Positions 32,381 through 41,743 are shown, counted from the first letter of the stretch. The stretch is DNA of 47,026 nt from JAUVKA01 sp964465145 (GCA_964465145.1 CAYXJR010000029.1:1-47026), one strand, 5' to 3'. Notes: generated by a model from the sequence alone, not told the origin. Numbers and translations: made by a program.

Positions 32381-32597
32381 CTGCTTGAATTTTCCTCCCG
32401 CTATCACGAGACAGAAGATAATCAGCAATTTAGCTGGGTTTCGAAATTCTACGGAATTTTTATGTTGATGTGGCATACATAGCAAAGATATATTTATAAT
32501 GATAATAGATATATTTGGATTTATCAGAATGGCCCACGGGGCTAAAAAGAAGGTATATTAATCCAATAAATGAATATTTAATAATCAATAATTCCTG

Positions 32598-34043
32598 ATG
32601 AAGATAGCTGATAATCCTGCAAATGTCAGACCCCGACTCCAGCTTCTTAGCCTGGAACAAATGAATGATATCCATCAGTATTCCATTAGAATACTTGAAA
32701 AAACAGGTATCAGAGTGGAATCAAAAACTGCACTTCAGATATTTGGTCAATCGGGTGCAGCAATAATAAAGGATGAAGTTGTTTTTATTCAAGCTGAGCT
32801 AATTGACCATGCCATTAAGCAGGCGCCATCGAGCATAGAGATATTCAACAAAACCGGAGATTTAGCTTTTCACCTGGGAAACAAACAGGGCGATGAAACC
32901 TATTTTGGGATTGGGGTGACCAATACTTTTTTTCAGAATATAGAAAGCAGGCAGGTTGAGCCTTTCACGCGGAGACATATGCAGTATTCCACCAAACTGG
33001 GTGATCTTTTAGAACACTATGATATGGTATCTACATTAGGAATACCTTCTGATGTAGATGTGAGGAAATTGGATCTGTACTCCACGCTGGATATGTACGC
33101 AAATACTACCAAACCGCTGGTTTTGCTGATTTCGGAAGGGAAGCGTATATATGACGTATTCGAATTGCTTACATTTCTTCACGGAGATATTTCATCGAAG
33201 CCTTTTTGCATCCCATATGTCAATCCGATAACGCCATTGGTGATGAATAAATCCACAACTGATAAGATGATTGCCAGCATCAATAATAATTTACCGGTTA
33301 TGTATTCGAATTACAGCATGTATGGAGGCACTTCTCCTATTACAGAAGGAGGTACACTTGCCTTGTTAAATGCGGAACTGCTGGCCGGACTGGTTTTCAG
33401 TCAGCTGGTAAAAGAGGGAAGCAAAATGATTTTAGGAAGCCTTCCTGCAGCATTTAACATGTCGACCATGGGAAGCTATTATACTCCTTCAACATATTTA
33501 TTGAACCTGGCCTGTGCCGAGATGATGAGCTTTTATGAAATCCCTCATTGTGGCACATCTGGCAGCAATAATGGCTGGGGTGCTGATCTAATAGCTTCCG
33601 ACAATTTATGGCAGAATCACTTAACCTCCTGCATCGGAAAAGTAGGTTGCGCGCCCTTTGTGGGCGGTAATTTTGATTCTTTGGCATTCTCCCCTACTAC
33701 GGTAGTTCTATCAAACCATATAATTGGTGAAGCAAAAAAATTCGCAAAGGGTTTTACACTAAATGATGAATCTGTAAATCTGAGGGAAATTGAAAGTGTC
33801 GGTCATGGGGGAAATTATTTTACCTCAGAGCAAACTTTGGCTTCCTTATCCGAATTAAGTACCACAAATAACATTTGGCCATCTCTAAGCCTGGATGCCT
33901 GGAATGAAAAGGGATCCCCAAAAGCCGAGAAACTACTGATCGATTACACTAAGGATCTGTATTCCAGAGCAGAGAAGGCCTCGGAGGAAAATATTGACAT
34001 TATTAAAAAAGGAGAAGATTACATTGCAAAATCGATCAAATAA
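32598..34043 (+). CDS. MttB-family (non-pyrrolysine) trimethylamine-methyltransferase-like protein
   Basis: 481 residues, full length for the MttB superfamily, which moves a methyl group from a quaternary or tertiary amine (e.g. glycine betaine, proline betaine, carnitine) to a corrinoid protein. Blocks visible are IRILEKTGIRVES near the start, the GIGVTNTFFQN segment, NPITPLVMNKSTTDKMI, GGTSPITEGGTLALLNAELLAGLVFSQL, and EMMSFYEIPHCGTSGSNNGWGADL. No in-frame TAG is present, so it does not use pyrrolysine and is an MtgB/MtpB/MtcB-like member. No corrinoid protein or reductive activase is encoded nearby. The following permease gene overlaps its 3' end, arguing for uptake of the methyl donor by that permease. 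Confidence 0.85.
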   Translation: MKIADNPANVRPRLQLLSLEQMNDIHQYSIRILEKTGIRVESKTALQIFGQSGAAIIKDEVVFIQAELIDHAIKQAPSSIEIFNKTGDLAFHLGNKQGDETYFGIGVTNTFFQNIESRQVEPFTRRHMQYSTKLGDLLEHYDMVSTLGIPSDVDVRKLDLYSTLDMYANTTKPLVLLISEGKRIYDVFELLTFLHGDISSKPFCIPYVNPITPLVMNKSTTDKMIASINNNLPVMYSNYSMYGGTSPITEGGTLALLNAELLAGLVFSQLVKEGSKMILGSLPAAFNMSTMGSYYTPSTYLLNLACAEMMSFYEIPHCGTSGSNNGWGADLIASDNLWQNHLTSCIGKVGCAPFVGGNFDSLAFSPTTVVLSNHIIGEAKKFAKGFTLNDESVNLREIESVGHGGNYFTSEQTLASLSELSTTNNIWPSLSLDAWNEKGSPKAEKLLIDYTKDLYSRAEKASEENIDIIKKGEDYIAKSIK

Positions 34044-35343
34044 AATAGGATTTTGGTTAAGCACTTCACTGGTTGTTGGAAATATGACCGGGTCAGGGAT
34101 ATTTCTTTTACCTGCAGCGCTTGCGATGTTTGGAGGGATCAGCATCTTCGGATGGTTTTTTACTCTGATTGGCTCCATATTTCTAGCCCTGGTATTCTCC
34201 AGATTAAGCAGGCTGATCACAAAAGCTGGAGGTCCATACACTTACTCAAGGGAGGGATTCGGCGATTTTGCCGGTTTCCTGGTAGCCTGGGGATACTGGA
34301 TCTCGATATGGTGTGGAAATGCAGCAATTGCAGTTGCAGGAGTGGGTTACTTATCTGTTTTCTTCCCTTCTCTCAAAAATAGTTTTTTACTTTCTGCAGG
34401 ATTAGCTATCGGGGTGATTTGGTTTTTCACTTACATTAACACTAAAAGTATCAGAAGTGTTGGTATTGTACAGCTCATTACTACTGCACTGAAGATTTTA
34501 CCATTATTGCTGTTGGGCACGCTTGGGTTACTATATTTCAATGTTGGCTATTTTTCACCTTTTAATTTGAGTGACATGTCCAATTTTGATGCAATTACCG
34601 CTACAGCAGCCTTAACATTATGGGCATTTCTTGGATTGGAGTCCGCCACTATCCCATCCGATAAAGTAAAAAATCCTGGCAAAACGATTCCAAGATCTAC
34701 AATTGCCGGACTCCTGATTGCTGCTCTGATGTATATTTCGAGTACGGTGGCTATAATGGGGATAATTGCTCCTTCCGACCTGCAGAATTCCTCAGCACCT
34801 TTTGCCGATGCCGCTCAGAAAGTATGGGGTAGCTGGGCATATTACCTTGTTGCGGCCGGAGCTGTCATTTCATGTTTTGGGGCATTAAATGGCTGGATTC
34901 TTTTACAGGGGCAAATACCAATGGCAGCAGCAAGGGATAAGATATTTCCAGGCATATTTAAAAAAGTTACAAAAAGGGGAATCCCTCTTTTGGGAATTAT
35001 TATTGCCAGTGCCCTGGCATCCTTTCTTGTAGGCATGAATTATTCCAAAGGCCTGGTGCGTATGTTTTCCTTTATTATCATGCTTTCTACCCTGACATGT
35101 TTGCTGCCATACCTTTTATCATCACTCTCAGAACTTATGCTGTATCTCAGGAAAAAGAAATCTTTTAATAGAAAGAAACTGATACTTGCCTCAATTATTT
35201 CTATACCGGCATTTATGTATTCTCTTTGGGCTATTAGTGGTCTGGAATGGGAGATAATTATCTGGGGGATGCTGCTTTTGGCCTGCGGCATTCCAATATT
35301 CTTATTATTGAAATTCAGAAAAGGTAAAATAAATATTAGTTAA
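34024..35343 (+). CDS. APC-family amino acid/amine permease
   Basis: About 439 residues from a TTG at 34024, chosen because an AAAGGAG Shine-Dalgarno-like sequence ends 9 bases upstream; a longer in-frame TTG at 33994 lies inside the MttB gene without such a site. No ATG is available before the first membrane segment. About 12 hydrophobic segments are visible, with the TM1 motif VVGNMTGSGIFLLPAAL typical of APC transporters (GSGIF) and the ALTLWAFLGLESATIPSDKVKNPGKTIPRST block. The gene overlaps the MttB-like CDS by 20 bases and precedes the next ORF by 13, so the three probably form one transcript. Likely cargo is an amine or betaine used by MttB, by context only. Confidence 0.85.
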   Translation: MQNRSNKIGFWLSTSLVVGNMTGSGIFLLPAALAMFGGISIFGWFFTLIGSIFLALVFSRLSRLITKAGGPYTYSREGFGDFAGFLVAWGYWISIWCGNAAIAVAGVGYLSVFFPSLKNSFLLSAGLAIGVIWFFTYINTKSIRSVGIVQLITTALKILPLLLLGTLGLLYFNVGYFSPFNLSDMSNFDAITATAALTLWAFLGLESATIPSDKVKNPGKTIPRSTIAGLLIAALMYISSTVAIMGIIAPSDLQNSSAPFADAAQKVWGSWAYYLVAAGAVISCFGALNGWILLQGQIPMAAARDKIFPGIFKKVTKRGIPLLGIIIASALASFLVGMNYSKGLVRMFSFIIMLSTLTCLLPYLLSSLSELMLYLRKKKSFNRKKLILASIISIPAFMYSLWAISGLEWEIIIWGMLLLACGIPIFLLLKFRKGKINIS

Positions 35344-35356
35344 AATATCCCTTGAT

Positions 35357-37528
35357 ATGAAATCAAAATCCACCTTTATCATTATCCTGATTGCATTTGG
35401 ATCTATTTGGTCTGCAAATTGTTATGGACAAGATAATGCTTCTTTTTCGTCGAATATCGAAAAGCCAATTTTCGCGGCTCGGGATGGAGCTGCATTTGAC
35501 AATACATCTGTTAAAGACTCAAACAACCAGGATGATGTTGTCATTATTAATGAGGAAAACACTATTAGTTTTGATGGACAGAATATAGAATTCATATATT
35601 TTACCATCGCGAAAAAAGTTCATTACAAAGTTCACAGTATGAAGGGTATAGAAAAAATTTCAACCTTTATTCTGCCTGAAACTTTTGACCCAACTTATAT
35701 TTCACATTTTCCGCCAACAAGAAAATACACCCATGTTTATTCCAGAATGAAATGTGAATATTTCAAGGCTGAGATAATCTCAAAAAATGGTGATAAAAAG
35801 GAAGCACAGATTGAAGAGAGCGTAGAAGAAGTTCAGATGCATATGTTAGAGGAGAATTATTACGGAACCTATAACAAATTCATCTATCAAGTTCAAAATC
35901 TGGAAATTGGCGATGATCTAATAGTAGAGTATAATTATAATATGCCTTACGATGAGAACTTCTTCGAGTTATCCTCATTTCGGATTTTTTTTCAGTCCGA
36001 CATATTTAAGGAACACTATCAATTGTCAATTGAACATGATGCTGAATTAGTGGTCGAGTTTAATTATTTCAATGATGCCGAACCAGATTCTGTTATCACT
36101 GAGGGCAAAAAAAAGAAGCATTATTGGAGCAGGGAAAACCTTAACGGTTGTATTCAAGAGCCAGGCAGCAGGCCGTATCTCCACCTGCCCAATATTATCT
36201 TCAATACGTTGCCCTATAGTTTGTTATACGTAGTGCCCCATTCTGAAGAGAAAAGATTTACACCTTTTTATTCATTATATGTAAGGCAAAGGGAAAAGAA
36301 TCATTTTGGAATCTCTGTGTCGATGCTGCAAGGGGTTAATACAAGACAATACGAGCAAATTGAACGATTCATAAAGGATGAGACCAAAGAGATCTTCAAT
36401 GACAATATTGGTTATGATAAACTATCAAAAATCCATAATACAATAGTTGATGAATTTGATTTCGCCGATGATCTGGACTACTTCACCAGAGAAGACCGCC
36501 GTGATCCGAGGATGGGAGATTATGTAAGCCAGAGGCAGATCCGCGACATCGCCAGATATGACATCTATTTAACCCTTATTTTATCCTTAGATCTAAATTA
36601 TTTCACCACCTATATATGTGACAAAAGATCGGGAGTTATAGGAGATGATTTTTTAACCCCGATGTTCCAGGGCGACTATATGTTTACCTTATTAATGGAT
36701 GACGATAAGATCGTTTACTTATATCCCAAAAAGTCCCGATTTGGTTATTATCTGAATGAAATTCCTTTCTATTTTGAAAACGCCAGAGCAAGATTGGTAC
36801 ACGTAAATGATTACAGAAACATTGAAGTACCTGTCAAGGAAGAATTCAGGGAGATATATACACCGATCAGTAAGATGGGAGATAATATTCGGAATAGTCG
36901 TATTAAGGTTGATATAAATGTTGATGAGTTATCTGCAACTTTTAATGCACAGGTTAACCTGTCTGGTCAATTCTCAACCATGACACGTGGAGCTTATCAA
37001 TTCAATTATCAGGATGAAACCGTAAATGAATTATACGGCAAAAAAATATGTGAACTAAATGATGGGGTTCAATTAATTAGGAATGATGTTGAGATCAGAA
37101 AAAAAGAACCTCCCTTCCCTACCAGAATCAACGCTAAATATCTGGCTAAAAACTTATTAACAAGACACAACGACACTATTTCATTAGACATAAAGAATTG
37201 GTTTAATCACATTGTTTATGAAAATTTGGAGATAGACAACCGGCAGATGGATTTTTACCCAGATTTTGCCAACAGGGATACATATAGTTATTTCATACAA
37301 TTTGACAGTGATATTAGCTTGATTCGAGGCATTGAAAATGTTGAGATTAACAATGAGTTAGCTTCCTTCATTATTAATATTGAGCAGGTTGACAGTAAAA
37401 GCATTAAGATTGAAAGTCATTTTGCCATCTCCAATAAAATTGAGGTCGAAAATATAGGGGTAATAGAGGATATCTATAATAGAATTGAAGAGCTTAACAA
37501 TGGACGGGTGGATTTTATTTTAAAATAA
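35357..37528 (+). CDS. Exported DUF3857/transglutaminase-like protein with degenerate active site
   Basis: 723 residues with a signal peptide (MKSKSTFIIILIAFGSIWSANCYG). Residues about 70-330 look like the DUF3857 beta-rich domain; about 350-520 align with a transglutaminase-like core, and a beta-rich C-terminal part follows. Where active relatives have GDCKDKA this one reads ARYDIYLTL; the FNH segment reads GDYMFTL; and the DPT segment reads YPKKSRFGYY. All three catalytic positions (Cys, His, Asp) appear lost while the fold is kept, so it is probably a non-enzymatic paralogue. It follows the permease gene by 13 bases. The 131 bases after it hold no recognisable site. Confidence 0.6.
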   Translation: MKSKSTFIIILIAFGSIWSANCYGQDNASFSSNIEKPIFAARDGAAFDNTSVKDSNNQDDVVIINEENTISFDGQNIEFIYFTIAKKVHYKVHSMKGIEKISTFILPETFDPTYISHFPPTRKYTHVYSRMKCEYFKAEIISKNGDKKEAQIEESVEEVQMHMLEENYYGTYNKFIYQVQNLEIGDDLIVEYNYNMPYDENFFELSSFRIFFQSDIFKEHYQLSIEHDAELVVEFNYFNDAEPDSVITEGKKKKHYWSRENLNGCIQEPGSRPYLHLPNIIFNTLPYSLLYVVPHSEEKRFTPFYSLYVRQREKNHFGISVSMLQGVNTRQYEQIERFIKDETKEIFNDNIGYDKLSKIHNTIVDEFDFADDLDYFTREDRRDPRMGDYVSQRQIRDIARYDIYLTLILSLDLNYFTTYICDKRSGVIGDDFLTPMFQGDYMFTLLMDDDKIVYLYPKKSRFGYYLNEIPFYFENARARLVHVNDYRNIEVPVKEEFREIYTPISKMGDNIRNSRIKVDINVDELSATFNAQVNLSGQFSTMTRGAYQFNYQDETVNELYGKKICELNDGVQLIRNDVEIRKKEPPFPTRINAKYLAKNLLTRHNDTISLDIKNWFNHIVYENLEIDNRQMDFYPDFANRDTYSYFIQFDSDISLIRGIENVEINNELASFIINIEQVDSKSIKIESHFAISNKIEVENIGVIEDIYNRIEELNNGRVDFILK

Positions 37529-37659
37529 TCGGAACTGCCACCTATTGATCTTGAATGGTGGCTTGTCAAAAGTTTATGCCTGGTCAGAGATACAAATACC
37601 AATTTTATTGTATATTTCAATTTGTTGGCTGAACACCTGACAGGAAAATTATTACAAGC

Positions 37660-38299
37660 ATGATTCAAAAGTCTTCAAAGCGGTTCCTGATTATTACAGC
37701 AGATGACTACGGAGCTTCAAAAAATATTAATGAGGGAATAAAATATGCTGCTGAAAAAAAGGCTATTACTACTATTTTTGTCTTAACCAACTTTCAAGAA
37801 TCCTTATCAGGTTTAAAAGAAATTTCAGATAACCACCCCAAAATAGGTATTGGAGTACACTTGAATATAGTAACTGGTAAACCTATCCTAAATCCTGAAC
37901 AGATACCTTCCCTGATTGGCTTCGAAGACAATTTTTATCCTTTTGATAAATTATTGCTAAAAATTTACAGCATATCAATTGATGACCTGAGAAATGAATT
38001 AAGGGCTCAGATACAGGCTCTGCAAAGGAATAATATAAAAATAGACCATTTAACCGATCAATGTGGAATCCTGTCTTTATTTAGTCCATTTTATGATGTA
38101 GTGATGGAACTTGCCCAAGAGTTTAATGTACCTCTTAGATCTCCATTAATTGCCAGTGTAAAATACCCTGGATTATTTTAAAGACCGGGAGAATGAGTTG
38201 ATTACGGCAACAAGTGAATATCTGAAAGAGTATTTTCAACACCTGGATATCAAATCCATAGGCTACTCTGACTTACCATCAACAAGACTGGTTAAATAG
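37660..38299 (+). pseudogene. Frameshifted YdjC/ChbG-type carbohydrate deacetylase
   Basis: Frame 1 encodes 173 residues: ITADDYGASKNINEGI (metal Asp), IGVHLNIVTGKPIL (metal His) and then IDHLTDQCGILSLFSPFYDVV. It stops at a TAA created in a TTATTTTAAAG run. Dropping one T restores the frame to KDRENELITATSEYLKEYFQH...SDLPSTRLVK and a TAG at 38297-38299. The family normally has a second metal His (SHHH-like) where this one has DQCG, and runs to about 250-290 residues, so the protein is decayed at three points. A single-T sequencing error could explain the shift but not the other two losses. Confidence 0.68.
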
Positions 38300-38321
38300 T
38301 TAGATCAGGATTACTTTTTTC

Positions 38322-38337
38322 TCTCAAATTTTTGAGA
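38322..38337. promoter_or_regulatory. 16-base inverted repeat after the YdjC relic
   Basis: TCTCAAA-TT-TTTGAGA is a perfect 7-base stem with a 2-base loop, 22 bases after the relic's stop. No T-run follows on either strand, so it is not a clear terminator. Confidence 0.25.
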
Positions 38338-38496
38338 TTCCTTACCCAACAACAAGCCTTTTAAGAGGGGTTTTTCCTGTTGATCTGTTAACCCACATTG
38401 CAACTATTAACATATAACCTTTTGACAACCTGACATATAGTTTTAGATAATTTCGGTAGGGGGGACTACGGATTTTTTCAAAATCTCATTTCTGCT

Positions 38497-38829
38497 TTGT
38501 TTGCATTTGGAGTTTTATTTGGTTTGACCTGGTTAGATTTCATTGTAACGTTGGGTGTTCTTGGTAGTTTATTCACCTATGCCAAGTATAATATCTTTCG
38601 TAGTCCGGGATTATCATTTCAGGAGTTATTCGACAAACTGATCATAATTTTTGCCATTACGGGCATAATTGTAGTCTTTTTCGTCGTATTCTCTATCCTG
38701 GGAAAACGAAAGCTTGACAAGGAATTAGAAGACCAGGTCGAAAGGGTTTTGGCCATAGGGATAAACAGAAAGTTTCTATTATTGGAATTTCAATCTTCTA
38801 AATATATACCGACCCCGTTTAACAAATAG
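38497..38829 (+). CDS. Possible small membrane protein or 3' gene remnant
   Basis: About 110 codons from a TTG, and open back to 38434 without any ATG/GTG. It has two or three hydrophobic segments (ALFAFGVLFGLTWLDFIVTL; LIIIFAITGIIVVFFVVFSI), then a charged stretch KRKLDKELEDQVERVL. The protein-like pattern suggests real coding ancestry, while the missing start and absence of a recognisable family suggest a remnant or a small orphan. Its 3' end overlaps the convergent gene at 38779 by 51 bases. Confidence 0.35.
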   Translation: MFAFGVLFGLTWLDFIVTLGVLGSLFTYAKYNIFRSPGLSFQELFDKLIIIFAITGIIVVFFVVFSILGKRKLDKELEDQVERVLAIGINRKFLLLEFQSSKYIPTPFNK

Positions 38830-39654
38830 CTCCCGGTCGCTTGCCCTAAGGGATTTCAATTGATCCCTACATCCTTCGCTATCACCAATCTGAAGGGATT
38901 TCATGGCTAGCAGCCAATAACTTTCCGGAGTATATAATTCTTCCTCAAGTATCATTTCATCCAATAAATCAGTTGAATCAATAGTCATTTCATAGCCAGA
39001 TTTATCTGCAGCATAGAAGAATAATTCCTTAAAGTCTTTCTGGATCAACCGGGGAAATATTAGGAGAAAAAACACCAATGGGACAATCACTGCAATAAGG
39101 CCAGTAATTATCCACTTCTTTCTATTCCTTTTTTTTTTGATTTGTTTGCTGATTAAGTCAGTGTTGAAAAGAAAATTATCCCGGATTTTGCTGTATTTTT
39201 CAAATACTATATTCAAATTGGATTTGAGTTCTTCAGTCAATTTACCATCTGAACCAACAAATTCCTTTAAACATTCTTCACGTTTCCTCCAGTATTCCGT
39301 TTGATCCGAATAAGCCATTGTTTCGCAAATATTTCCAGCTTCATAATCTTTTATAATAAAATGCAGAAGTTTCTGGAATTCAGGAGGAAGGGACTTTACG
39401 CGATGATTTAGATCTTGAAGTTTTTTATCATTTTCAGAAAGATGAAACACTATTTCAGGAACATCATATATTTCCAGATAATCATCCGTTGTTTCACCAA
39501 TAACCTCACCAGTTTGAGAAATATTATCAATGATTTCTTTTCCAAGGGATTCAAGAATCTCAAGCCCGCCTTCAGGAAGTTCATTCATGCTTTGAATCAC
39601 TGCTAACGTCCAGGCGGAAACAATTCCGGATTGATTATCGTATTTATCGCCCAT
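38779..39654 (-). CDS. Unknown single-pass membrane protein
   Basis: 291 residues. The N-terminal 170 or so are acidic and helical (GLEILESLGKEIIDNISQTGEVIGE). A basic cluster KQIKKKRNRKKW precedes one transmembrane helix (IITGLIAVIVPLVFFLLIFPRL); the C-terminal 80 residues are charged and include SYWLLAMKSLQIGDSEGCRDQL, which looks like a TPR-type helical pair. The basic residues before the helix predict a cytoplasmic N-terminus. The layout resembles anti-sigma or signalling adaptors, but no family is recognised. It diverges from the patatin gene with about 145 bases between. Confidence 0.6.
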   Translation of the reverse strand: MGDKYDNQSGIVSAWTLAVIQSMNELPEGGLEILESLGKEIIDNISQTGEVIGETTDDYLEIYDVPEIVFHLSENDKKLQDLNHRVKSLPPEFQKLLHFIIKDYEAGNICETMAYSDQTEYWRKREECLKEFVGSDGKLTEELKSNLNIVFEKYSKIRDNFLFNTDLISKQIKKKRNRKKWIITGLIAVIVPLVFFLLIFPRLIQKDFKELFFYAADKSGYEMTIDSTDLLDEMILEEELYTPESYWLLAMKSLQIGDSEGCRDQLKSLRASDRELFVKRGRYIFRRLKFQ

Positions 39655-39800
39655 ATTTTTTTTGAAAGTTTATTAAAGATAGATTTTCTATATGAAATAG
39701 AAACTTTTAAATTCAAAATGATTTATGCTTTTCGTCCAATAGAAAAAGAGTGAATGTTTTTAAGCTGATTAGGCTTGTGATTTGCTTAATTTTACATATA

Positions 39801-40694
39801 ATGACTAAAAGAATGGCCGAAACTAAACAAAAGGCATCTCTTGTTCTTTCGGGTGGTGGAGCCCGGGGAACAGCACATATAGGGGTAATCGAAGAACTGG
39901 AAAAACAGGGCTTTGAGATTTCATCCATTGCCGGCACCTCAATGGGGGCAGTTGTGGGTGGAATTTATGCCTTGGGTAAGCTTGACGAGTTTAAAGAATG
40001 GCTCTGTTCTCTTGACAGGCTTAAGGTATTCAGCCTGGCCGATTTTTCCTTAGGACACCTTGGCCTGGTGAAAGCTGAAAAAGTGCTAAAAACGATGAAA
40101 GCATTTACCGGTGATGCCAATATTGAAGACATGCCTATTCATTATGCTGCTGTAGCTGTCGATATCATCAACAAAAATGAAGTGGTATTTACTAAGGGCA
40201 GTTTATACGATGCTATGAGGGCTTCCATAGCAATTCCATCAGTCATAACACCTGTAAAAACTAAAAATGGCCTTCTGGTTGACGGTGGAGTGATGAATAA
40301 TATTCCTGTAAGTCACGCCTTTAGAACATCAGGAGATATCTTAGTCGTTGTAAATGTGAATGCTAATATTCCCGTTGATAAACCTAAGATTTCAAAAAAA
40401 GATACCGAAGAGAAACAATCAGTGTACCAAATCAAATTAAAAGAATTTTATTCTCACCTCCCAAAAATATATCATCAGGACAGGGAAGAAAAGCTCAATT
40501 ACTTTGATCTTATCAGCGAAACGATCAGTCTTATGACTCATCATATTGCCCAGTTGCAGTTAGAAAATTATTCACCTGATATTGTAATTGAGATTTCCAG
40601 GGATGCCTGCAGTATGTATGATTTTTACAAGGCTGAAGAAATGATTGAGATAGGAAGGTTTGCCACTATGAAAAAACTTTCCAATTATTCATAA
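39801..40694 (+). CDS. Patatin-like phospholipase
   Basis: 298 residues from the ATG at 39801; a GTG 51 bases upstream would add a hydrophobic extension and an ATG at 39813 is also possible. Ser-Asp dyad of the patatin family: oxyanion loop SGGGARG at 17-23, nucleophile elbow GTSMG with S47, and DGG at D161. It hydrolyses acyl esters of phospholipids or related lipids. The C-terminal half holds a KEFYSHLPKIYHQDREEKLNYFDLISET segment seen in bacterial RssA-like patatins. No signal peptide from this start, so it is probably cytoplasmic or membrane-peripheral. Confidence 0.87.
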   Translation: MTKRMAETKQKASLVLSGGGARGTAHIGVIEELEKQGFEISSIAGTSMGAVVGGIYALGKLDEFKEWLCSLDRLKVFSLADFSLGHLGLVKAEKVLKTMKAFTGDANIEDMPIHYAAVAVDIINKNEVVFTKGSLYDAMRASIAIPSVITPVKTKNGLLVDGGVMNNIPVSHAFRTSGDILVVVNVNANIPVDKPKISKKDTEEKQSVYQIKLKEFYSHLPKIYHQDREEKLNYFDLISETISLMTHHIAQLQLENYSPDIVIEISRDACSMYDFYKAEEMIEIGRFATMKKLSNYS

Positions 40695-40864
40695 TTTGGT
40701 GAGCATCATTGGTGTATAGCAATGGGCAAGCATCTTTTCGACTGGTTTAACAATCAGGTATAGCGGTAGATAAAAAAAGAAATAATCCTCTGCGAAAAAG
40801 TAGATTAAATGGAAGTTAGGTATTTTTATCGATATCTTTATAAAAATTTTAAAACTTCATTCCC

Positions 40865-41743
40865 ATGCAAAACAGACGCGACTTTTTAAAGCATACTTCT
40901 TTGCTTGCAGCAGGATGCCTTATTACACCTCAGATTTTTTCCTTAACTGCTAATCCGGCATCATCAGGTAAAAACATAGGTTTCCAGCTCTATTCCCTAA
41001 GGGATATGGTGAACAAGGAGGGTATTCAAGCAGTTCTGGAGGCTGTTGCGAAGATCGGATACAAGAACCTGGAGACAGCAGGATATAATGATGGGAAAAT
41101 CTATGGTTTAGCCCCTGCAGATTTCAAAAAGAGGGTAAACGACCTGGGCATGAAGTGTACCAGTGCACATCTCGGACAATCATATTCCAAAGAAAAGGAC
41201 GCTGAAGTAATGGCCTGGTGGGATAAAGCCATAGAAGCACACCATGAGATGGGCGCTATTTACATGATTCAGCCATCCATGGCCGTCAACCAGAACAGCC
41301 CGTTGGACGCGCTAAAGATGTATTGTGATTATTTCAGCAAGGTCGGCTCCCAGACTGCCAAAGCCAATATTGCCTTCGGATTTCACAACCATTCAGGGGA
41401 ATTCAAGAAAATCGGGGACCAGGTAATTTTTGATTACATGTTAAATAATGTCAGTAAAGAACATGTTATTTTTGAACTCGATGTTTATTGGTGCCAGGTT
41501 GGCGGGGCCAATCCGGCTGAATACCTCAGAAAATACCCCGATCAGATCAGATTAGCTCATATAAAGGATGTTAAGGAGATTGGTGCAAGCGGTACCATGG
41601 ATTTCAAAGCGATATTTAAACAGATGAATGCCAGCAAGATGAAAGACTGGTACGTTGAAATAGAAGAGTACACTAACAATGATCCGGTAGCCAGTGCAAA
41701 ACAAAGCTTCGAATTTTTGGATAAGGCTGGTTATGTGAAATAA
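40865..41743 (+). CDS. Tat-exported sugar phosphate isomerase/epimerase-like TIM barrel
   Basis: 292 residues starting MQNRRDFLKHTSLLAAGCL, a clear twin-arginine leader. The mature part is an AP-endonuclease-2/xylose-isomerase-like barrel: GFQLYSLRDMVNKEG, ETAGYNDGKIYGL, FHNHSGEFKKI, IFELDVYWCQVGGA, RLAHIKDVK and a final WYVEIEEYTN. The His and Glu positions for divalent metal are present. Members of this exported group in Bacteroidota often sit beside sulfatases and sugar-degradation genes, as here (intact sulfatase 290 bases downstream). The substrate is probably a free or modified sugar. Confidence 0.85.
   Translation: MQNRRDFLKHTSLLAAGCLITPQIFSLTANPASSGKNIGFQLYSLRDMVNKEGIQAVLEAVAKIGYKNLETAGYNDGKIYGLAPADFKKRVNDLGMKCTSAHLGQSYSKEKDAEVMAWWDKAIEAHHEMGAIYMIQPSMAVNQNSPLDALKMYCDYFSKVGSQTAKANIAFGFHNHSGEFKKIGDQVIFDYMLNNVSKEHVIFELDVYWCQVGGANPAEYLRKYPDQIRLAHIKDVKEIGASGTMDFKAIFKQMNASKMKDWYVEIEEYTNNDPVASAKQSFEFLDKAGYVK

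Noticed and set aside
32381..32597. Possible cobalamin riboswitch or promoter before the MttB-like gene
   Set aside because: I looked for a B12-box-like sequence and a TAnnTTTG box and saw neither in this 217-base gap.
32598..34043. Pyrrolysine-containing MttB
   Set aside because: The reading frame has no internal TAG and runs the full family length, so it is a non-pyrrolysine member.
40695..40860. Minus-strand open stretch reading HLIYFFAEDYFFFYLPLYLIVKPVEKM-like sequence
   Set aside because: No start codon, AT-rich and only about 50 codons; the hydrophobic look can come from base composition. It may be a relic but I cannot support a family.
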